The notes: generated by a model not told the origin, from the letters alone. Counted from the first letter of the stretch, positions 45,206 through 54,561 are shown. The stretch is DNA of 64,000 nt from Azospirillum sp. B21 (GCF_008364825.1 NZ_VTTO01000004.1:325202-389201); one strand, 5' to 3'. Made by a program: numbers and translations.

Positions 45206-46171
45206 ATGAGCGGCGGGTCACTGCTCGAACTGACCGAGCAAGAGTATCTGCAGATGGAGGAGGCCCTGTCGCAGACGGCGCGGGGCCGCGCCTTTCTGCG
45301 CATGCGCGACCGGCGCAGCCGCGTCGTCGCCTCCGACGATTTCCACCGGCTGGTCGACAAGCTGGAAACCCAGGTCGACCGGCTGAGCGGCGCCTCTCCC
45401 AGCGCCTTTGCCGCCCTGACGCCGGGTGAGGATCCGCGCATCCAGCAGGAACTGACCGCCATCACCCAGGTGGTGCGCGAGGCGCGCAGCGACATCGCCG
45501 CGCTGAAGGCCACCGACACCGGATCCAACCGGATCGAGGCGGCGACCGGCGAGTTGGACGAGATCGTCGCCGCCACCGAACGCGCCACCACCGACATCCT
45601 GAACGCGACGGAGAAGATCCAGGAAATCACCATGTCGATGCCGCGCGACGACGACGATCTGGCCGAGCGGATCGACGCGATCGAGGCGTGGTGCATCGAG
45701 ATCATGACCGCCTGCTCCTTCCAGGACATCACCGGCCAGCGCACCACCAAGGTCGTCAACACGCTGCGCTATATCGAAGAGCGCGTGAACACGATGATCG
45801 AAATCTGGGGCGTCGAGCGGCTGGCCGTCGCCCCGGAGCAGCACCATGGCGAGGTCGCCTCCCACCGCAAGATGGGCGACACCCGTCCCGACGCGCATCT
45901 GCTGAACGGGCCGCAGCTGGGCGGTCCGGAGGTCAGCCAGGACGCCATCGACGCGCTGTTCGCCAGCGTGCCCGAGGTGGCGGAACGGGCGGAGCCGCTG
46001 CCGGCCGGCGTGGAGCCCTCTCCTCCTCCGCCACCCCCACCCCCACCCCCAGCTCCTCCACCCCCTGTCGCGAAGCCGGCCCCGCCCCCGCCCCCGCCGC
46101 CTGCCGATCCCGGCGGCGGCGATGGCGGCGGTGCGATTTCCCAGGCCGACATCGACGCACTCTTCGCGTGA
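45206..46171 (+). CDS. cheZ: CheZ-family CheY-P phosphatase with a Pro-rich tail
   Basis: This 321-residue protein has a helical N-terminal region, a CheZ core with the active-site motif SFQDITGQ at residues 171-178 (Asp and Gln act on CheY-P), and a tail. The tail carries two copies of a CheY-binding-like motif, SQDAIDALF (244-252) and SQADIDALF (312-320, the very C-terminus), joined by a long poly-Pro linker (about 271-300). E. coli CheZ has one such C-terminal helix; FliM has a similar N-terminal SQxxIDAL motif. The start at MSGGS is chosen for fit; the frame extends upstream. Six bases separate it from a pentapeptide-repeat gene. No other che gene is near. Confidence 0.85.
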   Translation: MSGGSLLELTEQEYLQMEEALSQTARGRAFLRMRDRRSRVVASDDFHRLVDKLETQVDRLSGASPSAFAALTPGEDPRIQQELTAITQVVREARSDIAALKATDTGSNRIEAATGELDEIVAATERATTDILNATEKIQEITMSMPRDDDDLAERIDAIEAWCIEIMTACSFQDITGQRTTKVVNTLRYIEERVNTMIEIWGVERLAVAPEQHHGEVASHRKMGDTRPDAHLLNGPQLGGPEVSQDAIDALFASVPEVAERAEPLPAGVEPSPPPPPPPPPPAPPPPVAKPAPPPPPPPADPGGGDGGGAISQADIDALFA

Positions 46172-46177
46172 CCGGCC

Positions 46178-47455
46178 ATGGCGCAAGACGGCAAATCCCG
46201 CATCCGCCTGACCCAGGACCAGCTCGACCGCGTGTGCGAGCGCCATGTCCGATTCGCCGAGGGGCGGCCGAACGGTGCCCGCGCCAATCTTCCCTTCTTC
46301 GACCTGTCGGGCCTGTCGCTGGCCGGCCGCAACCTGACCGGCGCCCATCTGGCCGGCGCCATCCTGCGCGACGCCGACCTGCGCGGGACGGTGCTGGACC
46401 ATGCCGATCTCTATGGCGCCGACCTGCGCGGGGCCGACCTGTCGGAAGCGCGGCTGTTCCGCACCGACATGCGCGGCGCCAACGTGCGCGGCGCCCGGCT
46501 GGACGGCGCCACCATGGTCGAGGTCGACCTGCGCGACGGCAGCATGGTCAACCGCAACAGTGCCGGCGAGCTGAAGGTGGTGGGCTTCGACCCCGGCCCG
46601 GCCGACATGGCGTCAGCCCGGCTGACCAACGCCGACATGGCGCGGGCCAAGCTGTCGGGCAGCTTCGCGCGGGCGGCCGACTTCACCAACACCCGGCTGG
46701 CCGGCGCCCGGCTGGACCGCACCGACCTGCGCGACGCCAACTTCTCCGGCGCCGATCTGCGCGGGGCGGACCTCAACGGTTCCGACCTGCGCGGCGCGAT
46801 CCTGGACGGGGCGAGCCTGGACGCGGCCGGGCTGGAGCAGGCGATCCGCACCGACGAGCAGGCCCATGCCGCCCGGCAGGCGCCGCCGCAGGCACCGGCA
46901 CCCGAACCGGAGCCGGACGAGACTGCCGCGGCGGCCGAACTGCCGGCCCTGCCGGCCGAGCAGCTGGACGGCATGCTGCGCCAGCACATGATCTGGCTGG
47001 GCACCAGCGGCAAGCAGGGATGCCAGCTCGACCTGACCGGGTTGAACCTGGAGGGGGCCGATCTGGCCGGCAAGATCCTGACGCTGGCCAAGGGCACCGG
47101 CGCCCGGCTGCGCCATGCCCGGCTGAACGGCGCCCAGCTGCAGGCGGCCCAGTTCGACGGCGCCGATCTGCGCTCCGCCGACCTGCGCTCCGCCGACCTG
47201 CGCGGGGTGAAGCTGGATCGCGCCATCCTGATCGACAGCCGGCTGGACGGCGCCAACCTGGGCATGCTGCTGGTCAGCGCCGGGGCCAAGGTGATGCGGG
47301 CCTCGCTGGTGCGGGCGCGGTTGGCCGGCGCCTCGCTGGCCCAGACCAACCTGAAGGGCAGCGACCTGACGCTGGCCGACCTGACCGGCTGCGACCGCTC
47401 CTCGGCGGTGCTGGAGGGCGCCATCCTGGAGGGGACGCGGCTGGGCGGGGCCTGA
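46178..47455 (+). CDS. Pentapeptide-repeat protein with two repeat domains
   Basis: This 425-residue protein has two right-handed beta-helix blocks of A(D/N)LxG-type repeats: about 50-225 (for example ADLYGADLRGADLSEARL) and about 285-420 (ADLRSADLRSADLRG), joined by an Ala/Pro/Glu-rich linker (about 225-255). A short N-terminal helical part (LTQDQLDRVCERHVRF) precedes. Pentapeptide proteins can mimic DNA or act as scaffolds; no enzyme motif is seen. Its ATG is six bases after the cheZ stop, so it is almost certainly co-transcribed with cheZ, hinting at a role near the flagellar or chemotaxis system. Confidence 0.85.
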   Translation: MAQDGKSRIRLTQDQLDRVCERHVRFAEGRPNGARANLPFFDLSGLSLAGRNLTGAHLAGAILRDADLRGTVLDHADLYGADLRGADLSEARLFRTDMRGANVRGARLDGATMVEVDLRDGSMVNRNSAGELKVVGFDPGPADMASARLTNADMARAKLSGSFARAADFTNTRLAGARLDRTDLRDANFSGADLRGADLNGSDLRGAILDGASLDAAGLEQAIRTDEQAHAARQAPPQAPAPEPEPDETAAAAELPALPAEQLDGMLRQHMIWLGTSGKQGCQLDLTGLNLEGADLAGKILTLAKGTGARLRHARLNGAQLQAAQFDGADLRSADLRSADLRGVKLDRAILIDSRLDGANLGMLLVSAGAKVMRASLVRARLAGASLAQTNLKGSDLTLADLTGCDRSSAVLEGAILEGTRLGGA

Positions 47456-47768
47456 TCCCTTCGGCGGAGCGTTCCGCCCGGCGGGATTTCTTTCGCCCGG
47501 TGGGATTTCTTTCGCGAAGCCGTTGATTGCTTTCAAATTTCCGTCACGATCCATGCCGGAGATTGCCGCCGCTGCCGCGGACGGCACTGTCCGCAAGAGG
47601 CGGCTTCTTCCCTGACCGGGCAGATGGAGAACTGAAAAAGGGTTGTACCGTAACGGTTTAGCGCCACGGGTGGGCTTGACGCCTTGGCAGGCCGGTGGCA
47701 CGCTGATGCTCAAGCGCGGCGCACCGCGACCATAAGCGCCCGCACCGAATGGGGGAACGTCAACGGTC
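47456..47768. other. 313-base intergenic region before ihfB
   Basis: No gene is supported. A 19-base near-perfect tandem repeat (GCCCGGCGGGATTTCTTTC then GCCCGGTGGGATTTCTTTC) lies at 47477-47514. The remainder should hold the ihfB promoter. Confidence 0.5.
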
Positions 47769-48050
47769 ATGACCAAGTCGGAACTGATCCAACGGCTGGC
47801 GGAACGCAATCCGCATCTCTACCAGCGCGACATCGAGAAGATCGTCGGCACCATCTTCGATGAGATCACGGAAGCTCTGGCGCGCGGCGACCGGGTGGAG
47901 TTGCGCGGCTTCGGTGCCTTCTCCATCAAGAAGCGGGACGCGCGCACGGGTCGCAACCCCCGGACCGGAGAATCGGTTGACGTCGGCGAGAAATGCATTC
48001 CTTTCTTCAAGACCGGCAAGCAGCTCCGGGAACGTCTGAACACGGACTGA
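47769..48050 (+). CDS. ihfB: Integration host factor subunit beta
   Basis: This 93-residue nucleoid protein binds and bends DNA with IHF-alpha. It begins [26 protein letters not shown], has [27 protein letters not shown] (the DNA-binding arm) and ends [17 protein letters not shown]. Length and sequence are those of IhfB rather than HU. In alphaproteobacteria ihfB is commonly followed by a LapA-domain gene, as here 49 bases later. Confidence 0.95.
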   Translation: MTKSELIQRLAERNPHLYQRDIEKIVGTIFDEITEALARGDRVELRGFGAFSIKKRDARTGRNPRTGESVDVGEKCIPFFKTGKQLRERLNTD

Positions 48051-48099
48051 GCGCCGGCCCGGCCGTCTCTCCCCGCCGAATTTCTGAGGAACCTTCGCT

Positions 48100-48495
48100 T
48101 TGCGCCATATTTCCTGGATCGTCACCCTGCCGGTGGCCCTCGTCGCGATCCTGTTCGCGATCTCCAACCGCGGCATCGTGACCCTGTCGCTGTGGCCGCT
48201 GCCCTTCACACTCGACACCCCGGTCTATCTGGCCGCGCTGGTGGCGCTGCTGCTGGGCTTCCTGGCCGGCGGCTTCATCGTCTGGAACAGCCAGCGCCGC
48301 CACCGCCGCCGCGCCCGGCGCGAGAGCAACCGCGTGCTGTATCTGGAGCGCGAACTGAAGGAGGCGCAGGCCCGCGCCGCCGCAGCCGAGAAGCGGCTGG
48401 CCGAAAGCACCCGTCCGGTCTCGGGCCCGCTGCCGGGCTCCAGCGGCGGACTGCCGGTTCCGGCCGCCGAGACCAGCGCGCCGACGGTGCATTGA
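48100..48495 (+). CDS. LapA-domain (DUF1049) membrane protein
   Basis: This 131-residue inner-membrane protein has two hydrophobic segments (about 5-24 and 42-63) and a cytosolic tail that is coiled-coil-like (about 65-105, RESNRVLYLERELKEAQARAAAAEKR) and ends disordered. LapA/YciS with LapB controls LPS synthesis in E. coli; alphaproteobacterial homologues are usually next to ihfB, as here. The start is a TTG at 48100, after TGAGGAA with proper spacing; no ATG lies before the first segment. Confidence 0.82.
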   Translation: MRHISWIVTLPVALVAILFAISNRGIVTLSLWPLPFTLDTPVYLAALVALLLGFLAGGFIVWNSQRRHRRRARRESNRVLYLERELKEAQARAAAAEKRLAESTRPVSGPLPGSSGGLPVPAAETSAPTVH

Positions 48496-48581
48496 AGCCG
48501 GCGTAACCGGACGTCGTTTTTCCCCTCTCCCAGCCCGTCTTGATGTGAGGGGGGCGGGGGCGGTCGGCGGGAGGAGGTCCC

Positions 48582-49541
48582 ATGCGCACGGTCAGCGCCG
48601 CCGAGCTTCGTTCCGTCCTGCACCACCGCATGCTGATCGAACGGCTGCGGCAGAGTTTCCGCGCCGGCGTGGAGGCTCCGCCGCCGCATCGCCACCGGGT
48701 GGAGACCTACGGGTCCAGCGACGCCACCCTTCTGCTGGCGCCGGCCTGGCAGGTGAACCAGTCGGTCGGCTTGCGGATCGACACCGTCTTTCCCGACAAT
48801 GCCGGCGGAGACCTGCCGACCACCCAGGGCGTCTATCTGCTGGCCGACGGCAAGACCGGGGTGCCGCAGGCGCTGCTGGACTCCTCCGCGGCGCTCGCCC
48901 GGCGCAGCGGTGCCGCGTCCTCGGCGCTCGCCGCCTCCTATCTGGCGCGGCCGGATGCGGAGCGCCTGCTGGTGGTCGGCACCGGCCCTCTCGCGCTTGA
49001 GTTGGTGGAGGCCCACACCGCCGTGCGGACGATCCGCCATGTGCTGGTCTGGGGCCGCGACCTGCAGAAGGCCAAGCGCCTCGCCGCCCGGTTCCACCGG
49101 CCGAAGTTCCGGATCGAGGCGACCGGCGACCTGGAGGGGGCGGTGCGCGGCGCCGACATCGTCGCCTGCGCCACCACGGCGCGCGAGCCGCTGATCCGCG
49201 GCGACTGGCTGCGGCCGGGCCAGCATCTGGAGCTGTTGGGCGGGGTGACGCCGGAGATGCGTGAGGCCGACGACGGCTGCATCCGCCGCTCCCGCGTTTT
49301 CGTCGATTGTCGCGACCGCACACCGGTGGAGGCGGGAGACATCGCCCAACCGCTGGCATCCGGTCTGCTGACCGCGGACGACATCGCCGGCGACCTGTTC
49401 GACCTCAGCCGCGGCGAGCGGGCGGGCCGGCGCTTCTACGACCAGATCACCCTGTTCAAATCGGTGGGCACGGCGCTGGCCGACCTCTGCGCCGCGCAGA
49501 TGGCGGTGGAGATGGTGCTGCACAACGATTCGATCCGCTGA
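48582..49541 (+). CDS. Ornithine cyclodeaminase / mu-crystallin family protein
   Basis: This 319-residue protein has a Rossmann core with VVGTGPLALELVEAH near residues 130-144 and AVRGADIVACATTAREPL near 187-204, as in ornithine cyclodeaminase, alanine dehydrogenase and delta1-pyrroline-2-carboxylate or ketimine reductases. The catalytic Asp is likely in VFVDCRDRTPVEAGDI. The exact substrate cannot be assigned. A GGGAGGAGGTCCC ribosome site precedes the ATG. It is downstream of ihfB-lapA on the same strand with an 86-base gap. Confidence 0.82.
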   Translation: MRTVSAAELRSVLHHRMLIERLRQSFRAGVEAPPPHRHRVETYGSSDATLLLAPAWQVNQSVGLRIDTVFPDNAGGDLPTTQGVYLLADGKTGVPQALLDSSAALARRSGAASSALAASYLARPDAERLLVVGTGPLALELVEAHTAVRTIRHVLVWGRDLQKAKRLAARFHRPKFRIEATGDLEGAVRGADIVACATTAREPLIRGDWLRPGQHLELLGGVTPEMREADDGCIRRSRVFVDCRDRTPVEAGDIAQPLASGLLTADDIAGDLFDLSRGERAGRRFYDQITLFKSVGTALADLCAAQMAVEMVLHNDSIR

Positions 49542-49694
49542 GCGGGCAGAACAGGGCCGCCCGGCATCGGGACCTGCGTCTCCGAAAGACAGGGTTACCG
49601 GCGGTCCGTCCTGCGCTACTATTCCGCGATTCTTGCCGCTTGCCCGCCGTCCGGCGCGGCGATCCGCAGCTGCGGAAAAGGAACGGCCGCTTTC

Positions 49695-51482
49695 ATGAAT
49701 CCGCCTGCCCAATCATCCGACGAGCCCGCCGGGAGCCCGACTCCGGCCGCTGACATCGTCCATTCCTACCGCAAGCCGCGGCTGGAGGCGGCCATCGGCT
49801 GGCTGGCGGCCTGCGGCTTCCTGTTCCTCGCGGCGGTGACTGCGGTGGTCGGGGTGCAATCGCGCGAGCGGGCGCTGAACGGGGCTCAGGAGCGCGCCGA
49901 GGCCGCGGTCCGGGTGCTGGCGGAACATGCGGCCCGCCTGTTCGACGCAGCCGACCTTCTGGTGGAATATGCCGCCCAGGAAACCGCCGGGCGCCCGTGG
50001 GACGAGATCGCCGGGTCGCGTGCTCTGTGGGACAAGCTGAACGGCCAGCGCGCCCGCCTGCCTTTCCTGGATGCGATCTGGCTGAACGACGGGGCGGGGC
50101 TGCTGCGGCTGACGACGCTGGCCTTTCCGGCGCCCTTTTCCAATGCGTCCGACCGAGATGTCTTCCTGTTCCACAGCCGGGGGACCGGGGTGGGCGATGC
50201 GGTGGACCAGCCCCATATCGGCCCGCGCATCATCGGCCGGGTGACCAACAAGGCGACCTTCCTGCTCAGCCGCCGGCTGTCGGAACCGGACGGCCGTTTC
50301 CGCGGCATGGCTTCGGTCACCATCGATCCCTCCTATCTGTCGGGCTTCTACAAGGAGTTGGACGTTCCCCATCGGCCGGTGACCATCCTGGTGCGGGCCG
50401 GCGATCTCGACGTCCTGGTGCGCGAGCCCGAGGATGCCGTCGATCCGGCACCGCTGTCGGATCTGGCCCGCCGGGCGATCCAGACGCGGCCGGAAGGCGG
50501 GGCGGCCCGCGACGACACGGTCATCGTCGCCCATCGCCGGGTCGACAGCTGGCCGGTTCATGTGGTCGTCCGGCTTGATACGGCTCCGGTCCTGGCGTCG
50601 TGGCACCGGTTGATCGCGCCCTATGCCGGACTGGGTGCGGCGGCGGCGCTGGCGCTGGCGGCGCTGTCGGTCTTCGGCTTCCGGCAGGCCGGCGCCGCCC
50701 GGCAGGTGCAGCGCGAACTGGAGCGTCGGGTGGTCGAGCGGACCGCGTCGCTCCAGCGCACCATCGGCGAGCGCGACGCGGCCTTGGCGCAGAAGGACCT
50801 GCTGATGCGCGAGGTCAACCACCGCATCAAGAACAGCCTGCAGGTGGTGTCAAGCCTGCTGGGCCTGCAGGGGCAGGCGGTGGGCGATCCGCGGCTGAGC
50901 GACCATCTGCTGGAGGCGGGGCGGCGCGTACAGGCCATCGCCGACATCCACCGGCTGCTCTACCGCGTCGACGACGTCCATTTCATCCCCTTCCACGACT
51001 ATCTGACCGAGTTGTGCCGGGAGCTGGAGCGCTCCGCCCGGTCCGAAGGCGGCGACTGGCGGCTGGAACTGGCGGTGGAGCCGGCGGAGGTGCCGACCGA
51101 TCATGCCGTGCCGCTGGGCCTGCTCGCCAACGAACTGGTGATGAACGCCATCAAGCATGCCTACCGGCCGCTCGCCACCCCGGTATCCGCCGAGGCGGGC
51201 AACGGTGACGGCGGGCCGGATGGGAGCGGCCGCGACGCCGTCAACGTCATTTCCGTGAGCCTGCGGTCGGATGGCGACGCGTTGCGCCTGGTCGTCGGCG
51301 ACCGCGGCGTCGGGCTGTCGCCCGATTTCGACTGGCGCCGCAGCCGCAGCCTGGGTATGCGCCTGATCCACACCCTGTCCAAGCAGCTGGGCGCCACCCT
51401 GACGGTGGAGAACACCAGCCCCGGCGTGCGGTTCACCATCCGCCTGCCGCACCGGCCCGTCCAATCAGGCTCCATATCGTGA
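49695..51482 (+). CDS. Membrane sensor histidine kinase, HisKA_2 type
   Basis: This 595-residue kinase has membrane segments at about 34-55 and about 308-330 around a Cache-like periplasmic domain (about 60-300, with DAIWLNDGAGLLRLT and GFYKELDVPHRPVTI). Then follow a coiled coil, the phosphorylated His near residue 376 in EVNHRIKNSLQVVSSLLGLQ and an HATPase domain with NELVMNAIKHAY, GDRGVGLSPDF and GMRLIHTLSKQLGATL. It has the same layout as the kinase at 38644-40290, so the two are paralogues. No response regulator is adjacent. Confidence 0.88.
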   Translation: MNPPAQSSDEPAGSPTPAADIVHSYRKPRLEAAIGWLAACGFLFLAAVTAVVGVQSRERALNGAQERAEAAVRVLAEHAARLFDAADLLVEYAAQETAGRPWDEIAGSRALWDKLNGQRARLPFLDAIWLNDGAGLLRLTTLAFPAPFSNASDRDVFLFHSRGTGVGDAVDQPHIGPRIIGRVTNKATFLLSRRLSEPDGRFRGMASVTIDPSYLSGFYKELDVPHRPVTILVRAGDLDVLVREPEDAVDPAPLSDLARRAIQTRPEGGAARDDTVIVAHRRVDSWPVHVVVRLDTAPVLASWHRLIAPYAGLGAAAALALAALSVFGFRQAGAARQVQRELERRVVERTASLQRTIGERDAALAQKDLLMREVNHRIKNSLQVVSSLLGLQGQAVGDPRLSDHLLEAGRRVQAIADIHRLLYRVDDVHFIPFHDYLTELCRELERSARSEGGDWRLELAVEPAEVPTDHAVPLGLLANELVMNAIKHAYRPLATPVSAEAGNGDGGPDGSGRDAVNVISVSLRSDGDALRLVVGDRGVGLSPDFDWRRSRSLGMRLIHTLSKQLGATLTVENTSPGVRFTIRLPHRPVQSGSIS

Positions 51483-51721
51483 AGACCGCCACACGTCATA
51501 CGGGAGTATGGACGTAGAGGTCGGTTGCATTTCGCTTGCGTCACCCCGGTTATCGTCGGAGGATCATCGCCTCGGGACAGGAGGTGGGGGTTGTTCTGCG
51601 CGGTTCATGTTTGCGCTAACGCGTCAGACGGCGGACCGGCCCGGACCCTGCTGCCGCAACTGGCCCCGAACAGCTTCCACCGAACGCCTTCACCAAAGCG
51701 GCTCTCCAGGGACGACTGACC

Positions 51722-52678
51722 GTGACCGTCTCAGCCTCTCCCCCCATGAATGCGGGCCCCGGTCTGCGGGCGCCGGCGAACCGTCTGCTGCTGGGTGCCG
51801 GCTTCATGCTGCTGTCGGCACTGCTGTTCGGGATCGGCAACTCGGCCGTGCGATGGGCCTCCACCGTCATGGACCCGCTGGAGGTCGTGTTCTTCCGCAA
51901 CCTGTTCAGCCTGCTGTGGATGCTGCCTTGGGCGCTGACGGCGGGGGCGCCGGCCTGCCGGTCGGTGCTGGCGGAACGGCGGCTGCGTCCCTACGTGACG
52001 CGGGCGGTGACCAGCCTGTGCGCGATGGCCGGCTGGTTTTATGCCATCGCCTATATCCCTTTGCCGACCGCGACATCGGTCAGTTTCGCCATTCCGCTGT
52101 TCGTCACAGTGGGTGCGGCGCTGATCCTGGGGGAGCGGGTGCGGCTGCGGCGCTGGGCGGCGGTGTGTGCCGGCTTCGCCGGGGTGCTGATCGTGCTGCG
52201 GCCGGGCGCCACTCCGGTCGATCTGGCTTTGCTGGCCCTGTTCGCGCATTGCCTTGCCGCCGCCGCCACCGTGCTGCAGATGCGGATGCTCAGCCGCAGG
52301 GACAGCGCGCCGGTCATCGTCACCTTCCTTGGCCTGCTGGTCACCCCGATGGCGCTGGTGCCGGCGCTGTTCGTCTGGACTTGGCCAAGCTGGAGCGTGC
52401 TGGGCGCGCTGGCGCTTCTGGGCGGGCTGCTGACCGCGGGCCAGCTGGCGATGACGAAGGCGCTGTCGCTGGCCGAATCCTCGGCGATGATGCCCTACGA
52501 TTATGCCCGGCTGCCCTTCACCGCGCTGGTGGCGTGGCTTGCCTTCGGCCAGACCATGGATCTGTGGGGCTGGGTGGGCGCGCTGGTGATCGCCGGATCT
52601 GCGCTCTACACCATGCACCGCGACGCGGCAGACGGGCGCAAGGCGGCGCGCAAATCCACAGGGGCGGCGGCCGGTTAG
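51722..52678 (+). CDS. DMT-superfamily transporter (EamA domains)
   Basis: This 318-residue protein has ten hydrophobic segments in two EamA halves. The first half starts LLLGAGFMLLSALLFGIGNSAVRWAS and has VFFRNLFSLLWMLPWAL; the second starts about residue 160. Such drug/metabolite exporters move amino acids, nucleosides or S-adenosylmethionine; substrate unknown. The frame starts with GTG at 51722; an ATG nine codons later is possible. Its stop overlaps the stop of the convergent DUF1232 gene by four bases. Confidence 0.85.
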   Translation: MTVSASPPMNAGPGLRAPANRLLLGAGFMLLSALLFGIGNSAVRWASTVMDPLEVVFFRNLFSLLWMLPWALTAGAPACRSVLAERRLRPYVTRAVTSLCAMAGWFYAIAYIPLPTATSVSFAIPLFVTVGAALILGERVRLRRWAAVCAGFAGVLIVLRPGATPVDLALLALFAHCLAAAATVLQMRMLSRRDSAPVIVTFLGLLVTPMALVPALFVWTWPSWSVLGALALLGGLLTAGQLAMTKALSLAESSAMMPYDYARLPFTALVAWLAFGQTMDLWGWVGALVIAGSALYTMHRDAADGRKAARKSTGAAAG

Positions 52679-53079
52679 CCGGTCCTTTCCGGATTACCAG
52701 CCGCCTCGGCGCGCAGCGTCTCCTTCGCGCGGGTCCAGTGCGCCGGGGTCAGGTTGGCACGCACCGTCTGGATGGCGGCGGCCAGCACCGCCGCATCGTC
52801 GGTGAAGCCGGCGATCAGCAGCCAGTCGGGCACGACATCCACAGGCAGCACGAAATAGGCCAAGGCGGCCAGCAGGATCCCCTTCGCCCGGTAGGGCGTC
52901 GCCGGATCGGTCGCGCAGAAATAGGCGGCCAGCAACTCTTCCAGGAAAGGAATGCGGTGCAGGTTGGCGCGCAGCTTCGGCCAGAAGCGGCGGCGGACCA
53001 GCCGCTCGTCCTGCTCGACCCGCTCGGGATCGGGAATCGTCAGCGCGGTGCTGGTGCCGGTGGGAACCGATGCTGTCAT
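52675..53079 (-). CDS. DUF1232 (YkvA-like) protein
   Basis: This 134-residue protein has the DUF1232 pattern: PFLEELLAAYFCATDPATPYRAKGILLAALAYFVLPVDVVPDWLLIAGFTDDAAVLAAAIQ (described in pieces), that is, the YxxLPxDxxPD motif and following FxDD. The family sits on or in the membrane through one hydrophobic segment and is of unknown function. The frame is open upstream to 53226, but MTASVPTG at 53079 is chosen because the extra segment is not like the family. Confidence 0.85.
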   Translation of the reverse strand: MTASVPTGTSTALTIPDPERVEQDERLVRRRFWPKLRANLHRIPFLEELLAAYFCATDPATPYRAKGILLAALAYFVLPVDVVPDWLLIAGFTDDAAVLAAAIQTVRANLTPAHWTRAKETLRAEAAGNPERTG

Positions 53080-53297
53080 GGACGCTGAAACCCTCCGGGA
53101 TCTGGTCCCTTTAGAGAAACCGCCGGCATCACGGCCAGCGTGGATCGTCATCCTATGCGCTCCGTCCATACGGTGTGGTATGGTGGGGCGGCCATCTGGT
53201 AAACAAAGCCATCCGGCAAACAACAAGTGCGATCACAGCCTGTTGGACACAAGGCCGGCGCCCCGTACGGACCGGCCGCAATTAAGGAGGAGATGCC

Positions 53298-54059
53298 ATG
53301 AACATCCAGGGTCTGTCCGCCATCGTCACCGGCGGCGCCTCGGGCATGGGGGCGGCGACGGCGCGTCATCTGGCCGGGCTCGGCGCCAAGGTGACCGTGC
53401 TGGACGTCAACGAGGACGCGGTGCTGAAGACCGCGCACGAGATCGGCGGGCTGGGCCTGGTCTGCGACGTCACCGACGGCGCTTCCGCCGAGCGGGCGCT
53501 CGATCAGGCGCGCTCCGCCCATGGGCCGGCCCGCATCGCGGTGAATTGCGCCGGCATCGCCCCGGCGCAGCGCATCGTCGGCCGCGACGGCCCGATGCCG
53601 CTGGAGAATTTCCGCTCGGTGATCGAGGTGAACCTGATCGGCAGCTTCAACATCCTGCGGCTGGCCGCCGCCGACATGGCGAAGCTGGACCCGCTGGACA
53701 GCGGCGAGCGCGGGGTGATCGTCAACACCGCCTCCGTCGCCGCCTATGAGGGGCAGATCGGGCAGGCCGCCTATGCCGCGTCGAAGGGCGGCATCGTCGC
53801 CCTGACCATCTGCGCGGCGCGCGACCTTGCCCGCAACGGCATCCGCGTGATGACGGTGGCCCCCGGCCTGATCGGCACGCCGATGCTGCTGAACATGCCG
53901 CAGGAGGTGCAGGACAGCCTCGCCGCCACCGTCCCCTTCCCCAAGCGCTTCGGCAAGCCGGAGGAGTACGCCCGTCTCGTCCAGCACATCCTGGAGAACG
54001 AGATGCTGAACGGCGACGTCATCCGCCTGGACGGCGCCATCCGCATGGCGCCGCAGTAA
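53298..54059 (+). CDS. Short-chain dehydrogenase, type II 3-hydroxyacyl-CoA dehydrogenase-like
   Basis: This 253-residue enzyme has the NAD-binding TGGASGMG at residues 11-18, NCAGIAP near 83-89, catalytic Ser146 and the YAASK motif (Tyr159, Lys163). The sequence KVTVLDVNEDA and the ending LNGDVIRLDGAIRMAPQ are like HSD10 (17-beta-hydroxysteroid/3-hydroxyacyl-CoA dehydrogenase type II). It may act in beta-oxidation of branched acyl-CoAs. AAGGAGGAGATGCC is a very strong ribosome site. It stands alone. Confidence 0.87.
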   Translation: MNIQGLSAIVTGGASGMGAATARHLAGLGAKVTVLDVNEDAVLKTAHEIGGLGLVCDVTDGASAERALDQARSAHGPARIAVNCAGIAPAQRIVGRDGPMPLENFRSVIEVNLIGSFNILRLAAADMAKLDPLDSGERGVIVNTASVAAYEGQIGQAAYAASKGGIVALTICAARDLARNGIRVMTVAPGLIGTPMLLNMPQEVQDSLAATVPFPKRFGKPEEYARLVQHILENEMLNGDVIRLDGAIRMAPQ

Positions 54060-54122
54060 GGATCGCGGGCGCAATCCAAGGAGCGGTCCCGCACCGGGGC
54101 CGTTCCTTCGCTTCTTGAAATC

Positions 54123-54320
54123 TCAGCCTTCCGTCATGGCGGCTTCGTCCGCCCGCTCCGCCTCGCCCAGCAGGTCGATCAGCAGGGTGGTGCAGTGCTG
54201 CAGCCGCTGGTCGGCGGTCGCGGTCGCCATGTCGCGGCCGGTCTGCTCCTGCCAATCCTGCAGCATCAGCGCCAGATGTTTCCGGACGTGGTCTTCCCGA
54301 TCCAATCGCCGCGTCGCCAT
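54123..54320 (-). CDS. Small hypothetical protein (65 aa)
   Basis: This 65-residue protein (MATRRLDREDHVRKHLALMLQ at the start, ATADQRLQHCTTLLIDLLGEAE later) looks all-helical. No family is recognised. A good ribosome site (GGGAGGCGAC) precedes the ATG. It converges with the dehydrogenase gene and diverges from the aldo/keto reductase gene. Confidence 0.6.
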   Translation of the reverse strand: MATRRLDREDHVRKHLALMLQDWQEQTGRDMATATADQRLQHCTTLLIDLLGEAERADEAAMTEG

Positions 54321-54561
54321 GTCGCCTCCCGTCTCCGCTCGAACCTGCCGTCAGTCCATTCGGTGCCCGCCTGATCCGGCGGGGCACCCTTTGTGTAGCC
54401 TCAAACTGGGTAGCCGTCGCCTCCGTCAACAGTCAGAGCCCAAGATGGTCACAGGCGGACCGGTATCGTCCGCGCAGGCTTCCGATGTGCAATCCGCCTA
54501 TGAACTGTTGGAAAGCCGGGACCGCCAAGCCCATGTTAGCGCCATCATCGAGGAGGCAACC

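Noticed and set aside
47477..47514. Regulatory iterons before ihfB
   Set aside because: Only two copies of the 19-base unit are present, and they lie next to the 3' end of the preceding gene; a simple local duplication is enough.
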